DNA of 64,000 nt from JAEUWI01 sp942492815 (GCA_942492815.1 OW818658.1:5270001-5334000); one strand, 5' to 3'. Shown: positions 27,595 to 36,694, counted from the stretch's first letter. Notes: a model not told the origin generated them from the sequence alone. Program-made: numbers and translations.

Positions 27595-29859
27595 TTACTG
27601 CACCGGTGCCTCGCCGTATGCCGTCACCCGATGCAGATAGAGATCTTCCGTCGTGCCTTGGAGTGTGATGCGGATCGCGGAGGCTTGCACCGCTTTCAGC
27701 GCCTGGATGCGCTTCCTTCCGATGGACTCGCCGCGGGCCACTTCCTCCCAGATCCCTCCAACCTTCGCCTCGATCGTGTATTCCGTGATGCGCTGCCCGT
27801 GATTCAGGTCTTCCTCCAGCACGATCTCGCGAAGCGGAGCGGCTGTGGCAAGTGGGAACTCGACCGGTACACCCGCCTGCACGGGGGGGAATGCCGCGCC
27901 GACCATCGCGGGGTTGGCGTAGCGCGCCGCCACAGCCGCGCCGAAGCCCTCCAGCATGGCCACTTCGGCCGCCGGAATCTGGCCTGAGGTATCCGGAGTC
28001 ATGTTGATGAGCAGATTGGCGCCGTGGCCGATGGACTGGCCATGGACTTCCATCATCTGATCCACGGTTTTCAGCGTGCCATCAGAGTCGGGAGACCAGA
28101 ACCAGTGGGCGCGGGTGAAGATGTTGGCTTCGGGAATGAACCATCCCTCGGCGTCGTGACGCACCCAATTCTTTGTGCCCTCGCCGGGGTTGACCACGTT
28201 CCACAGGGGGTAGTCCGCCAGGCCCTGCTCGCTGCCGGACCAGCGGAGGTCCTGCTGGGTGCCGCCCATGATCACGGCATCGGGCTGGAGCCTGCGGATG
28301 AGATCGACCACGGCGTCGCCGTAGCGCGTGCCGATGGCCTTGCCGTTGTCATCCAGCACATCCGCGCCGATGGGGCTGAAGGCTTCGTCGAGCCACACGA
28401 CTTCGAGGGGGCCGTAGTTCGTAAGCAGTTCGCGGGCCTGTTCCATGAACTTTGGGAAGTAGGCATTGAGATCGCCAATGAGCTTGCGCTTGCCGATGGG
28501 GTCGGGCGTGCTGGTGACGCCTTCTTTCTTATCGCCCGCGGAGAGATAGAGGCCAGGGGCGAGGCCGTTCTTGCGCGCGGAATCGACGAATTCGCGCACC
28601 ACATCGCCTTGGCCATTTTTCCAAGGCGACTGGGTGATGTCGTAGTCGGTCGTGCTGGTCGGCCAGAGGCAATAGCCGTTGTGGTGCTTCGCCGTCAGCA
28701 CGATGTGCTTCGCGCCGAATGCCTTCGCGGTGCGCGCCCATTGTTCCGTATCGAGTTGTTCGGGATTGAAGGTTTCCGCGGGCGGCGTGGCGAACATGTC
28801 GCTGTTCTCCGTGTAGGCCGCCGGACCATAGTGGACGAAAGCGCCCAACTGACTTTCCTGATAGCGGGCCTGGCGCGGCGAAGGCACCAGCGCGCCCTCC
28901 GGCGTGAAAAAGTGCTCCAACAACTCGCGGGGCGTGCCCATGAATTCGGCGCGCTGAAGATCGCCGCAGATCTGCTGGTCGCCACCGGTGTAATACACGA
29001 TGGTCTTGCCGCCGAAGTACACTATCTCCGCGTCCGACGCATTCTGCTCGCGAATGTAGTGGGGGCGGAGCGCGTGGACCTTGAGCTCGGGCTGGTAGGT
29101 CACGAAGGGGCGACTCTCCGGAGCGTCTTCCCAGGTGACGAGATCTTTGGACCGTGCCACGCGGGTTTCGTAGTGGGCATTGCCCAAGGCCTCAAGATAG
29201 AGCGTGTAATAATGGTCGCCTTCGTAGTAGAGCGCCGGGCCGCCCACGTACTTGTTGGTACCGTAGTAGGCCTCCGGCACCGGCGTCCACATCGTCAGGT
29301 CGTCCGATGTGAAGTATTTGAACGTGAAGGCGGGCCAGCGGGGATCATTGGTCTCCACGAGCAATACGAATTTGTCCGCGCCCCGGCATACGGCGACGTT
29401 AAAGAAATTTTCGTCGTTGTTCGCGTGCAGCACCACCTTCGGCTCGGTCCAGTTCACCAGATCATCCGACGACGTCACGCTCACGTCCTTCACCTGCCAC
29501 TTCTTCTCCGTGCCCCAGTTGCTGCCGAAAACATAGACGCGCCCTTCCCACACGAAGGTAAAGGCCAGGCCGTGGCCCACCAAAGGCGTGGAAATGATGC
29601 GGTCACCCGCCACGTCGCGGATACGAACCTGATCGTGCTGCATGCTGCTGCCCTCGGGAACACCGGGCGTCTCCCACTGCACTTGCCAGCTCTCCATGAG
29701 GTAGAGCTTGTCCTTGAAGACGAAGGGGGTCGTCTCCACGAGGGGGGAATCCAGCTTGGTCCAGTTGACCAGAGGATGCTTCCACGTCGCGGCTTTTTCG
29801 GCGGCCAGGGCGATGGGGGAGAGGAGCGCGGCAAGCAGGAGCAGGGCGAAGTATTTCAT
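27595..29859 (-). CDS. Secreted beta-propeller/GH29 alpha-L-fucosidase with C-terminal discoidin-like domain
   Basis: A 754-residue exported enzyme. After a signal peptide (MKYFALLLLAALLSPIALA), residues about 22-310 are a five-bladed propeller of the GH43/GH32-like type, with repeats such as TSSDDLVNWTEP and RSKDLVTWEDAP. Residues about 325-650 are a GH29 alpha-L-fucosidase domain: LGAFVHYGPAAY, AKHIVLTAKHHNGYCLWP, and the nucleophile Asp491 in VVWLDEA. The last 90 residues are a beta-sandwich like the F5/8-type C (CBM32) module. Joining a propeller to GH29 is unusual. The ATG at 29859 has GAGGAA upstream and gives the signal peptide; the frame is open 14 codons earlier. It is divergent from the GH127 gene. 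Confidence 0.86.
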   Translation of the reverse strand: MKYFALLLLAALLSPIALAAEKAATWKHPLVNWTKLDSPLVETTPFVFKDKLYLMESWQVQWETPGVPEGSSMQHDQVRIRDVAGDRIISTPLVGHGLAFTFVWEGRVYVFGSNWGTEKKWQVKDVSVTSSDDLVNWTEPKVVLHANNDENFFNVAVCRGADKFVLLVETNDPRWPAFTFKYFTSDDLTMWTPVPEAYYGTNKYVGGPALYYEGDHYYTLYLEALGNAHYETRVARSKDLVTWEDAPESRPFVTYQPELKVHALRPHYIREQNASDAEIVYFGGKTIVYYTGGDQQICGDLQRAEFMGTPRELLEHFFTPEGALVPSPRQARYQESQLGAFVHYGPAAYTENSDMFATPPAETFNPEQLDTEQWARTAKAFGAKHIVLTAKHHNGYCLWPTSTTDYDITQSPWKNGQGDVVREFVDSARKNGLAPGLYLSAGDKKEGVTSTPDPIGKRKLIGDLNAYFPKFMEQARELLTNYGPLEVVWLDEAFSPIGADVLDDNGKAIGTRYGDAVVDLIRRLQPDAVIMGGTQQDLRWSGSEQGLADYPLWNVVNPGEGTKNWVRHDAEGWFIPEANIFTRAHWFWSPDSDGTLKTVDQMMEVHGQSIGHGANLLINMTPDTSGQIPAAEVAMLEGFGAAVAARYANPAMVGAAFPPVQAGVPVEFPLATAAPLREIVLEEDLNHGQRITEYTIEAKVGGIWEEVARGESIGRKRIQALKAVQASAIRITLQGTTEDLYLHRVTAYGEAPVQ

Positions 29860-29934
29860 GGGGGATTCCTCGCGGTTTCGGCGAAACGACAACCGGAGCA
29901 TACTGGCGGCGGAAGGGGGCGCTTGTCAACTTGT

Positions 29935-29995
29935 ATCGGACCGATCAGACGGATCGGACCAATCAGATCGGTCTGATCCGTCTGATCGGTCTGAT
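29935..29995. repeat. Inverted repeat of the GATCGGTCCGAT family, copy 3
   Basis: Arms 29935-29962 and 29968-29995 are imperfect reverse complements built from the same GATCAGAC/GATCGG words as the hairpins at 4503 and 7136. It lies in the 202-base region between the divergent glycosidase genes, so here it cannot be a simple terminator between co-directional genes and may sit in both 5' leaders. Confidence 0.8.
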
Positions 29996-30061
29996 TTCCA
30001 TTCGACACCGCCGCAACTTTCCGCTACCATAGCGGCCTGCCCAAAAAGAGGAGAGCGCACC

Positions 30062-32785
30062 ATGACCCGATTGATCCAGACCACAGCCATTGTCGTGGCG
30101 GCGATTTGCAGCGCGAGCATCCTCGCGGAAGAACTCGCGATTCCCCAGTCCACTCTCCGCCTCGAAGGCGAAGTGGGCCGCCGCACCGAGGCGGTATTGG
30201 AAAACTGGGTGCTGCCCATGCCCGATGCGAACCCCGCGCTGCTGGAAATGTTCCGCCTGCGCGATCGCAATCCGGCCTACGCCAACCCCGTGCCCTGGGC
30301 CGGTGAATTCGTGGGCAAGTATCTCCAATCCGCGGTACAATTGCTCCAGTTCACCGACAATCCAGAATTGCGCGCTGAGGTAGAGGCCGTGGTCGCGGAA
30401 CTCATTTCCACCCAGAGCCCCGAAGGCTATCTCGGGCCCTTCCGCAAGGAAGAGCGTCTCCTTGGCCAGTGGGATTTATGGGGGCACTACCATGTGCTCT
30501 ATGCACTTCATGCCTGGTACAAAGCTTCCGGCGACCAGGCCGCACTCGACGCCGCGACGAAAGCGGCGGACTTCATCTGCGACACCTACCTCGACACGGA
30601 CAAGCGCGTCCACGATGCCGACAGCCACGAGATGAACATGGCGATCATGCATGCGCTGGGAATCCTCCACCGCGAAACGGGCAATGATCGCTACATCCGC
30701 CTGATGAAGGAGATTGAGAAGGATTGGGAGAAAGCGCCCGCGGGCGACTACCTCCGTACCGGCGTGGACAAGGTGCCCTTTTACAAGACCCCGAAGCCGC
30801 GCTGGGAAAGCCTTCACTGCATGCAGGGCCTCGGCGAACTCTACCGCATCACGGGCGAGGAAGAGTATCGCGACGCGCTGCTGCACTTCTGGCACAGCAT
30901 CCGCCATTCCGACATTCACAACGCGGGCAGTTTCTCCACCGGCGAAGGCGCCATCGGCAACCCCTTCAAGCCCGGCGCGATTGAGACCTGCTGCACCGTG
31001 GCCTGGATCGCCTACAGCGTGGACGCCCTGCGCCTCTCCGCCGATCCGACGATTGCCGACGCGATTGAACTCGCCACGTTGAACACCGTGCTGGGTTATG
31101 AACATCCCAGCGGACGTTGGTGTACCTACGACACGCCCATGGACGGCAAGCGCCCGGCCTCGGCCCACACCATCGTGTTTCAATCGCGCGAAGGCACGCC
31201 GGAGTTGAACTGCTGCTCCGTCAACGGCGCGCGCGGGCTCAGCATCATCGCCGATTGGGGCGTGCTGGAAGGGGAAGGCGGAATCTACCTCAACTACTTC
31301 GGCCCCGGCCACATCCATGCGGCTACCAAGGGTCGGGGCACCTGGGCATTCGATCAAGAGACGGCTTACCCCGCCGATGGTGCCATCAAGATCCACGTGA
31401 CCCCCGGAAATGGTGAAGAAACCACGCTATTCGTGCGCATCCCCGAGTGGTCGAAAGAGACGAAAGTAGCGGTCAATGGCGAAGCGGTTTCCAGTGTCGC
31501 CGCCGGTGCGTACTTGGCGCTCAAACGTGCCTGGAAGAAGGACGACGTGATCGAATTGAATCTAGATATGTCCCTCCGCGCCCTGCCCGGCGATGCCTTC
31601 GTGGACTTCAAGGGCTCCCTCTACCGGGGGCCGCTCCTGCTGGCCTATGACCAGAAGCACAACGTAGTCGATCCCGAGGCGATTCCCGCGCTCGATCTGA
31701 ACGCGCTTCAGGCCAGGCCCGCCACGACCGACGCGCGATTCCAGCCCATGGTGCTTCTCGAAATGAAGACCGGTGCCGAGCCCCTCATCCTCACGGACTA
31801 CGCCACGGCTGGTGCCCACGGCACCTACTATCAGTCCTGGCTGCCCATCAAGAATCTTCCCCCTGTTTCAATCAATCTGCTGCGTCCCGACAGTGGCGAT
31901 GTTGTGCCCGCGAGTGAAGTGTTTCTTCAGTGGTCTGGCGCGGGTGAAGACGCGCACTATACGTTGACCATCGCACGTGATGTGGCGATGAAGGATGTAG
32001 TGGAGAAGGTCGAGGGCATCGAAGAGACCGCGCATTTCTATGAGCCTCCGGCGCAGAAGGGCGACTTTTACTGGGCGGTCGTCGCGAGCCTGCCCGGCGG
32101 CAACTCCACGAGCCAGAATGGCCCCTTCAGATTTGCGGTGGATCCCGCGCTTCCCGCCGCCGAAGCCGGACTCCTCCTCGACGCGCCGCTCCACGGCAAG
32201 TCCGCCGCGGCGGTGGGAAAGCTCATCGTGAACGAGCATGCAAAGGCCGTTCCCGGTCGCGATGGCAAGGAGAACGGCGCGCTCTACTTCGACGGAGAGA
32301 AAACCAAGCTGGTCTACGACATCGGCGCTTTTCCCGGACGCGAATTCAGCTTCAGCGCGTGGTTTGCCCCCGACAATCTCGCGGCCAATGATGACAAGTG
32401 GCACCACATTTTCTCCACCTGGTGCCAGCCCTCCGACGATCCACTGCGCGTCTCCGTACAGAACAAGCAGATCACGGCCAACATCGAGATCCTCGTCGGC
32501 GCGTTTCGTTGTCAGGGCCCGTTGTTGAAAGAAGATGAGTGGACCCACGTGGCGGTCGTAAAAGAAGACACGCAATTGCGCCTCTACGTCAACGGCGAGG
32601 TCGTACACCAGGCAACAGTTCCCCCCGAACTCGAAACCACCGCCACCACCATCGGCCTCGGCTGCAACCCGAACTACAACCAGCTCGAAGGCTACCAGGG
32701 CAGCATCGCCGATGTGCGCCTCTACGCTGGCGTCCTCACCGACGCCGCAATACAGCGCCTCCAAGGGACTGACACGGTCCAGTGA
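30062..32785 (+). CDS. Secreted GH127-family beta-L-arabinofuranosidase-like enzyme with C-terminal LamG domain
   Basis: A 907-residue exported enzyme with a signal peptide (about 1-21). The (alpha/alpha)6 barrel of the DUF1680/GH127 family spans about 25-480. The family's metal-and-cysteine active site is present: Glu308/Cys310 in the IETCC segment and the Cys384-Cys385 pair in ELNCCS. A beta domain, a fibronectin-like segment (about 600-690) and a concanavalin-type LamG domain (about 705-900) follow; the last is likely a carbohydrate-binding or adhesion module. Known GH127 enzymes release L-arabinofuranose from plant glycans. The ATG at 30062 has GAGGAGAG upstream. Expression is probably coordinated with the divergent GH29 gene. 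Confidence 0.88.
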   Translation: MTRLIQTTAIVVAAICSASILAEELAIPQSTLRLEGEVGRRTEAVLENWVLPMPDANPALLEMFRLRDRNPAYANPVPWAGEFVGKYLQSAVQLLQFTDNPELRAEVEAVVAELISTQSPEGYLGPFRKEERLLGQWDLWGHYHVLYALHAWYKASGDQAALDAATKAADFICDTYLDTDKRVHDADSHEMNMAIMHALGILHRETGNDRYIRLMKEIEKDWEKAPAGDYLRTGVDKVPFYKTPKPRWESLHCMQGLGELYRITGEEEYRDALLHFWHSIRHSDIHNAGSFSTGEGAIGNPFKPGAIETCCTVAWIAYSVDALRLSADPTIADAIELATLNTVLGYEHPSGRWCTYDTPMDGKRPASAHTIVFQSREGTPELNCCSVNGARGLSIIADWGVLEGEGGIYLNYFGPGHIHAATKGRGTWAFDQETAYPADGAIKIHVTPGNGEETTLFVRIPEWSKETKVAVNGEAVSSVAAGAYLALKRAWKKDDVIELNLDMSLRALPGDAFVDFKGSLYRGPLLLAYDQKHNVVDPEAIPALDLNALQARPATTDARFQPMVLLEMKTGAEPLILTDYATAGAHGTYYQSWLPIKNLPPVSINLLRPDSGDVVPASEVFLQWSGAGEDAHYTLTIARDVAMKDVVEKVEGIEETAHFYEPPAQKGDFYWAVVASLPGGNSTSQNGPFRFAVDPALPAAEAGLLLDAPLHGKSAAAVGKLIVNEHAKAVPGRDGKENGALYFDGEKTKLVYDIGAFPGREFSFSAWFAPDNLAANDDKWHHIFSTWCQPSDDPLRVSVQNKQITANIEILVGAFRCQGPLLKEDEWTHVAVVKEDTQLRLYVNGEVVHQATVPPELETTATTIGLGCNPNYNQLEGYQGSIADVRLYAGVLTDAAIQRLQGTDTVQ

Positions 32786-32921
32786 CCCAGAAAGCAACAA
32801 CGACCAACCGTCAACCATCGCGCCCCAGGCGAGCGAGCCAAACGTATCGTCCGTGGCTGTACCGATCCGTCAAGGTCGCGATGTTGAGCTATCACCTGCC
32901 TGATGCGCATATTCCCAGTGC

Positions 32922-32927
32922 TATAAT
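32922..32927 (+). promoter_or_regulatory. -10 element (TATAAT) upstream of the first antitoxin-like gene
   Basis: A perfect TATAAT hexamer lies 68 bases before the start at 32995. The spaced -35 region (near 32899) is poor, so the promoter would depend on the -10 or an activator. Confidence 0.35.
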
Positions 32928-32994
32928 GGAAACCGCGCTCAAGAGAGCCCCACTCGCGCGAGCGCAGTTAAAGTGAAGCGCAGGAGTAGTTGCA

Positions 32995-33216
32995 ATGGAA
33001 CTGACCGTTACCAAAATTGGCGAAGACTTCCTATTGATCTTGCATCCGGAAGTGCTGAACCATCTCGGAGTGTCGGTGGGGGATACGCTTCACTTCACGG
33101 AAACCGAGAATGGCTTCAGATTGGCCGCACACAACGGAAACTTTGACGAGGCGATGAAACACGCCGAGTTTGTGATGTCGCAGAACGACAACGCGCTGCG
33201 ACGGCTTGCGGAATAG
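32995..33216 (+). CDS. AbrB/MazE-fold antitoxin-like protein, copy 1
   Basis: A 73-residue protein with an N-terminal swapped-hairpin (AbrB/SpoVT) DNA-binding domain (residues 1-45: LTVTKIGEDFLLIL then VGDTLHF) and a C-terminal helix ending in ALRRLAE. This is the layout of addiction-module antidote proteins that normally pair with a Doc/Fic-type toxin directly downstream. Here the next gene is a second antitoxin-like gene of the same length, and no toxin follows. Either both are orphan regulators or the toxin has been lost. AGGAG lies about eight bases before the start. Confidence 0.75.
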   Translation: MELTVTKIGEDFLLILHPEVLNHLGVSVGDTLHFTETENGFRLAAHNGNFDEAMKHAEFVMSQNDNALRRLAE

Positions 33217-33339
33217 GCATCGTCTTCGACACTCGAAGCTGTTCAAAGAATGGCAACCACATAGAACGCAAAGAGCACAAAGGCTCGCCGCAACTGCACG
33301 ACAGTGTATCTGCACGGGTACAATACGGAATGCTGCAAG

Positions 33340-33561
33340 ATGGAATTGATCATTTCCAAAATCGACGAAAAACTGGGCGTCGTTATCCCGGCTGGGCTGT
33401 TGGCCAGACATCAACTCAAAGCGGGTGACATACTGTATTGTCTCAATGTGGCAGGCGGAGGGAGGAACACCTCTTCAGAAACCGACCTTGCGGAATGCAT
33501 GGAAATCGTCGAACGCATAATGCGTGAGGATCATGAGGTCCTTCGTCGGCTTGCGGAATAG
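33340..33561 (+). CDS. AbrB/MazE-fold antitoxin-like protein, copy 2
   Basis: A 73-residue paralogue of the gene at 32995, of exactly the same length, sharing the MEL(T/I) opening, the KIxE motif, a GD turn near residue 28 and the LRRLAE ending. The first domain (KLGVVIPAGLL) is closer to the AbrB consensus than that of copy 1. The frame is open 12 codons further upstream, but the ATG at 33340 aligns with copy 1. The ribosome site is weak. No toxin gene follows: the next gene is a lipid acyltransferase on the other strand. Confidence 0.7.
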   Translation: MELIISKIDEKLGVVIPAGLLARHQLKAGDILYCLNVAGGGRNTSSETDLAECMEIVERIMREDHEVLRRLAE

Positions 33562-33575
33562 CGTACTCCAGCCGC

Positions 33576-34199
33576 CTACTCCATTCCCCGCGGCCTCCCC
33601 AGCACCGCATCACTCCGATTCTCAGGCGTTTTCGGCGCTTTATCTTTATAAAACTCCCGAATCACCTCGAAATCCCCCCCCATATCCCCCGTCGGCGCAA
33701 TCACCGGCCCGAAGCCCGTTTCCTTCTTCGCGTAGTCCGCGTACATCAGCACGATCCGCGCGCCCGCCCGTTCCGCGATGTGATAGAAGCCCGTGCGCCA
33801 GTGATCGGTGTAGCGCCGCGTGCCCTCGGGCGCGAGGCCGAGGTAGAACTGCTCATGGCCCGCCAGCGCTTCCACCGCGCTGTCCACCAGGTTTTCCGTG
33901 CGCCGACGCACTACGGGAATGGCACCGACGGCCCGCATGAACCAGCCCAGAGGCGGACGGCAGAGCGTATGCTTGGCGAAAAAATTTCCCTTGATGCCCC
34001 GTGCCGTCACCATGAGGAAGATGATGACGAAATCCCAGTTCGACGTGTGGGGCGCAAAGATGGCCACCAGCCTGGGATCCTCTGGAAAAACGCCGGTGGT
34101 CTTCCAGTCCAGGAGTCGAAGCAGTGCGCGGCAAAGCCATTGCATGGGGCGGCTGACCTGACCGAAGTGACGATCGATGCTGCGGTGTCCGGTGCTCAT
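33576..34199 (-). CDS. 1-acyl-glycerol-3-phosphate acyltransferase-like (PlsC family)
   Basis: A 207-residue acyltransferase with the catalytic HX4D motif (His51, Asp56 in PHTSNWDF) and the phosphate-binding APEGTR block (123-128). It transfers acyl chains to lysophosphatidate or a related acceptor at the membrane; the acceptor is not certain because this short subgroup is poorly characterised. Its ATG overlaps the stop of the Nudix gene at 34196-34726 by four bases, so the two are co-translated. Confidence 0.85.
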   Translation of the reverse strand: MSTGHRSIDRHFGQVSRPMQWLCRALLRLLDWKTTGVFPEDPRLVAIFAPHTSNWDFVIIFLMVTARGIKGNFFAKHTLCRPPLGWFMRAVGAIPVVRRRTENLVDSAVEALAGHEQFYLGLAPEGTRRYTDHWRTGFYHIAERAGARIVLMYADYAKKETGFGPVIAPTGDMGGDFEVIREFYKDKAPKTPENRSDAVLGRPRGME

Positions 34200-34726
34200 C
34201 GCGTGGGTGTCGCGGCGCCGTTCCAGCCCAAGTGGGCCACGGCAATGCCGAGGAAGACCTTGGGATCCACCAAGGTCTCGCCCTGCGAGCGGGACTGAAG
34301 CCAGGCATAGGCCGCCGCCACCGGGATCACGTGCACCGTGATGTCTTCCCCTTCCACGCCGCCGCCTTCGTGGGCTTTTGTCGCGCCCCGCGCCAGGTAG
34401 AAGTGTACCCGGGAGGTGCTGATGCCGCCCGCGCTGGGGCCCACCAGGAGCAGCTCCAGTGTTGTGGCTTCATAGCCCGACTCCTCCAGCAGTTCGCGCC
34501 GCGCCGCCGCTTCCAGCGACTCCGGCCCCTCGTCCCCCGCGAGGCCCGCCACCAGCTCGATGGTGCGACAGCCGAGGGCCGGGCGAAACTGCTCCACAAA
34601 GACCAGCTCGTCACGATCCGTCAGCGCCACCACGGAAATGATACCCGTGCACCCCTTGCGCTCGGCGTATTCATAGCCGTTTTCTTCCAAGAGACGCACG
34701 AAGCGGCCTTCGCCGAGTATTTTCAT
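34196..34726 (-). CDS. Nudix hydrolase, ADP-ribose pyrophosphatase-like
   Basis: A 176-residue Nudix enzyme. The Nudix box at residues 61-84 is complete (GLAGDEG then RRELLEESGYEA). The strand before it, FVEQFRPALG...IELVAG, is the signature of the NudF/ADP-ribose pyrophosphatase subfamily. It is the upstream gene of a two-gene unit with the PlsC-like acyltransferase (four-base overlap). Confidence 0.87.
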   Translation of the reverse strand: MKILGEGRFVRLLEENGYEYAERKGCTGIISVVALTDRDELVFVEQFRPALGCRTIELVAGLAGDEGPESLEAAARRELLEESGYEATTLELLLVGPSAGGISTSRVHFYLARGATKAHEGGGVEGEDITVHVIPVAAAYAWLQSRSQGETLVDPKVFLGIAVAHLGWNGAATPTR

Positions 34727-34814
34727 TTGGGACTCCCGCTATCAGGTCGAATCAGGCGCGAAGTATAGTCCCCTGACTGTGACCGCGCAACGTCCAAAAC
34801 GGATTCCTTATGGG

Positions 34815-36380
34815 TCAGTTACCTGGTACCGTGCGACCTCGATGGACAGCGACGTGACTCTGAAGCGAGCTGGGAATGGATTTGAAGTCCGCTGCAACAC
34901 CCGCGGAATTCAGGTTAATGTAGTAGGCTCCGGGAAGTCTCGCCAGGAGCTCGACCCGCACACCAGATTGATAGAAGCTTGTCGGGACGCGCGCATCCAG
35001 AATCAATTCTCCCAACTTCCGATAGTTTGCGGGAAACAATTCGGGTATGGACACCTCTACAATCCACAGATGATCGGGAAGACTCGACTGGAACGCAAGG
35101 GGTATTGCCTCTCCTTCCGCACTGCCTTGCCAATCACGAACGTATCGAAGGTGGGCAACATACTCGTCCCGGGTCATACAAAGTGTTCGCAGCACTACAT
35201 CTTGTTCATTGATATGATGTACGAGCTTCTGGACCCAGTAGTTGCCACTTGCGCGTAGCTCATCTTCCATCGAGTACAGGAAGTCTACACCGATGGCTTC
35301 GGCATATATCGCGCCGTATGCAGTGTCGGGCGGGCGGAGCGCGACTACATACTTCACCTGGTCCGTTTCCAGGAATCTCCTCGGCACGCAATAATTGCTG
35401 CCGAAATTGTCGTCGTGCCCGATGAAACTTCCCATCCACTCCTCGCTCGAAATGTAGCGGGTGTTGTCGCCGACATGGAAGTAGGCTAGACTCGCTCGGG
35501 GCACCCATGAGTCCTGGTTAAAGGTATGCCCGTAGAATGGAATAATATGCCTCTCGCCCTGTGCGCCGGCCCCGGTAAGTTCGAATCCCAGCAGTCCGCC
35601 CATCCCATTTTCTATGCCCGAATAAAGCAATCGAGAATAGGGAAAGTCGGTCGAAACACTGGGGGCCGTATAGTCGAGATCATCATATAGAACTCCATAG
35701 TGGTCGAGGATGGCGCGAATCTTCGTCGAATCCAATCCCTGACCTATTTTGAAGTTATGGTCGATCTGGAGCGCGATGGCGTTCATATCACGGTAGAGAA
35801 TATCCTGCGCGGGTAGTATGCGGCTGAGCAGACTCCGCAAGGCGACCTGGGCGCAGGCTTTATTTAGCGAGTTCTGCTGGCAGTACATTACGCCGGGGAC
35901 CTCGAAAGTTTGTTGCCCACATGCGACTTTGAATCTTCCTTCACCCGGAACGCAGTTGTGATGATGACCATATTTTCGAAAAACGGACTCGAAAATATGC
36001 CACCGAGAGTGGTAGCCGGGAACGGTATCTTGTTTGAGGATCGCGTAGCCTAAGAGGTCGTCGTCGGACATTTCCGCGATATTTGCCTCGGAGGCGCAGG
36101 CCTTCCCCCAGAAAGTCAGTCGCTTGAGTCCGTCGCAACGGTATTTCGGATCGTATGTCGCCAGTTCGTCAATCTCATCGGCAACGGCCCCGGAGGATTC
36201 AATGTCCTCGACTACGACGGACTTGCCCTGATCGTCTTTTCGGGCCAGGGAGAACAGGCGGCGCACTGCGCTGTAATCGTCGCCTGGAAATAGGCCGTCA
36301 ACGAATTGGAAATTAGAGAAGGGCGGGCTAATATCGTGAAAATCGGCCCTGATTGGCCGCCCCAACCGCGCAAACGACAT
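34815..36380 (-). CDS. Uncharacterised protein with C39/papain-like cysteine peptidase fold
   Basis: A 521-residue protein that I cannot name. The centre looks like a papain/C39-type fold: CQQNSLNKACAQVALRSLL places a Gln (168/169) before Cys176 at the head of a helix, and later GERHIIPFYGH...NQDSW offers His278 and Asp290 in the C39 order (His285 is an alternative). This catalytic assignment is inference. The N-terminal 160 residues and C-terminal 170 residues have no recognised domain, and there is no signal peptide. The gene is visibly less GC-rich than its neighbours, which suggests transfer. It starts 21 bases after a 61-codon gene on the same strand, forming a two-gene cassette between a Nudix gene and ettA. 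Confidence 0.72.
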   Translation of the reverse strand: MSFARLGRPIRADFHDISPPFSNFQFVDGLFPGDDYSAVRRLFSLARKDDQGKSVVVEDIESSGAVADEIDELATYDPKYRCDGLKRLTFWGKACASEANIAEMSDDDLLGYAILKQDTVPGYHSRWHIFESVFRKYGHHHNCVPGEGRFKVACGQQTFEVPGVMYCQQNSLNKACAQVALRSLLSRILPAQDILYRDMNAIALQIDHNFKIGQGLDSTKIRAILDHYGVLYDDLDYTAPSVSTDFPYSRLLYSGIENGMGGLLGFELTGAGAQGERHIIPFYGHTFNQDSWVPRASLAYFHVGDNTRYISSEEWMGSFIGHDDNFGSNYCVPRRFLETDQVKYVVALRPPDTAYGAIYAEAIGVDFLYSMEDELRASGNYWVQKLVHHINEQDVVLRTLCMTRDEYVAHLRYVRDWQGSAEGEAIPLAFQSSLPDHLWIVEVSIPELFPANYRKLGELILDARVPTSFYQSGVRVELLARLPGAYYINLNSAGVAADFKSIPSSLQSHVAVHRGRTVPGN

Positions 36381-36401
36381 GACTTTCCCCCATGGCGCGA
36401 T

Positions 36402-36587
36402 TCAGCCAAACTGAATGCTGTGATTCCGGGTGGCTTCCTGAGCTGCCTGCAAACGGCGAATGAAATCCGGAACATCCGCACAATCACGTCGGGAGATCGT
36501 CACATTCTCACTGTCCATGTTCTGGAAAGCTTTGCCCAATTGTTCGATGGAGTGGGCGTTGCTGTATACCGGCCCCTGATCGGGCAT
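36402..36587 (-). CDS. Small protein upstream of the C39-like gene
   Basis: A 61-residue protein of unknown function with no cysteine-rich, membrane or DNA-binding feature that I can identify; it is polar, with a probable C-terminal helix (FIRRLQAAQEATRN). AGAGGAAT is within 16 bases of the ATG. The 21-base spacing to the 521-residue gene and the same strand argue for co-transcription. Inhibitor, substrate or antitoxin roles are possible but unsupported. Confidence 0.5.
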   Translation of the reverse strand: MPDQGPVYSNAHSIEQLGKAFQNMDSENVTISRRDCADVPDFIRRLQAAQEATRNHSIQFG

Positions 36588-36694
36588 ACCCCTAATTCCT
36601 CTCTCGGGTGGTTACGAATAACTATACGATGCACATGATACACCCATTTCAGGCGGGCTCACAAGTGAATTCGAGTAGGCCATACTTTGCCGGT

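Noticed and set aside
24246..27668. Open frame of over 1100 codons on the plus strand
   Set aside because: It is antisense to the LytS-type hybrid kinase, whose domains are clear. The long frame reflects GC-rich third positions.
35575..35600. GTTCGAATCC word resembling a tRNA T-loop
   Set aside because: It lies inside the 521-codon gene and no acceptor, D or anticodon stem can be formed around it.
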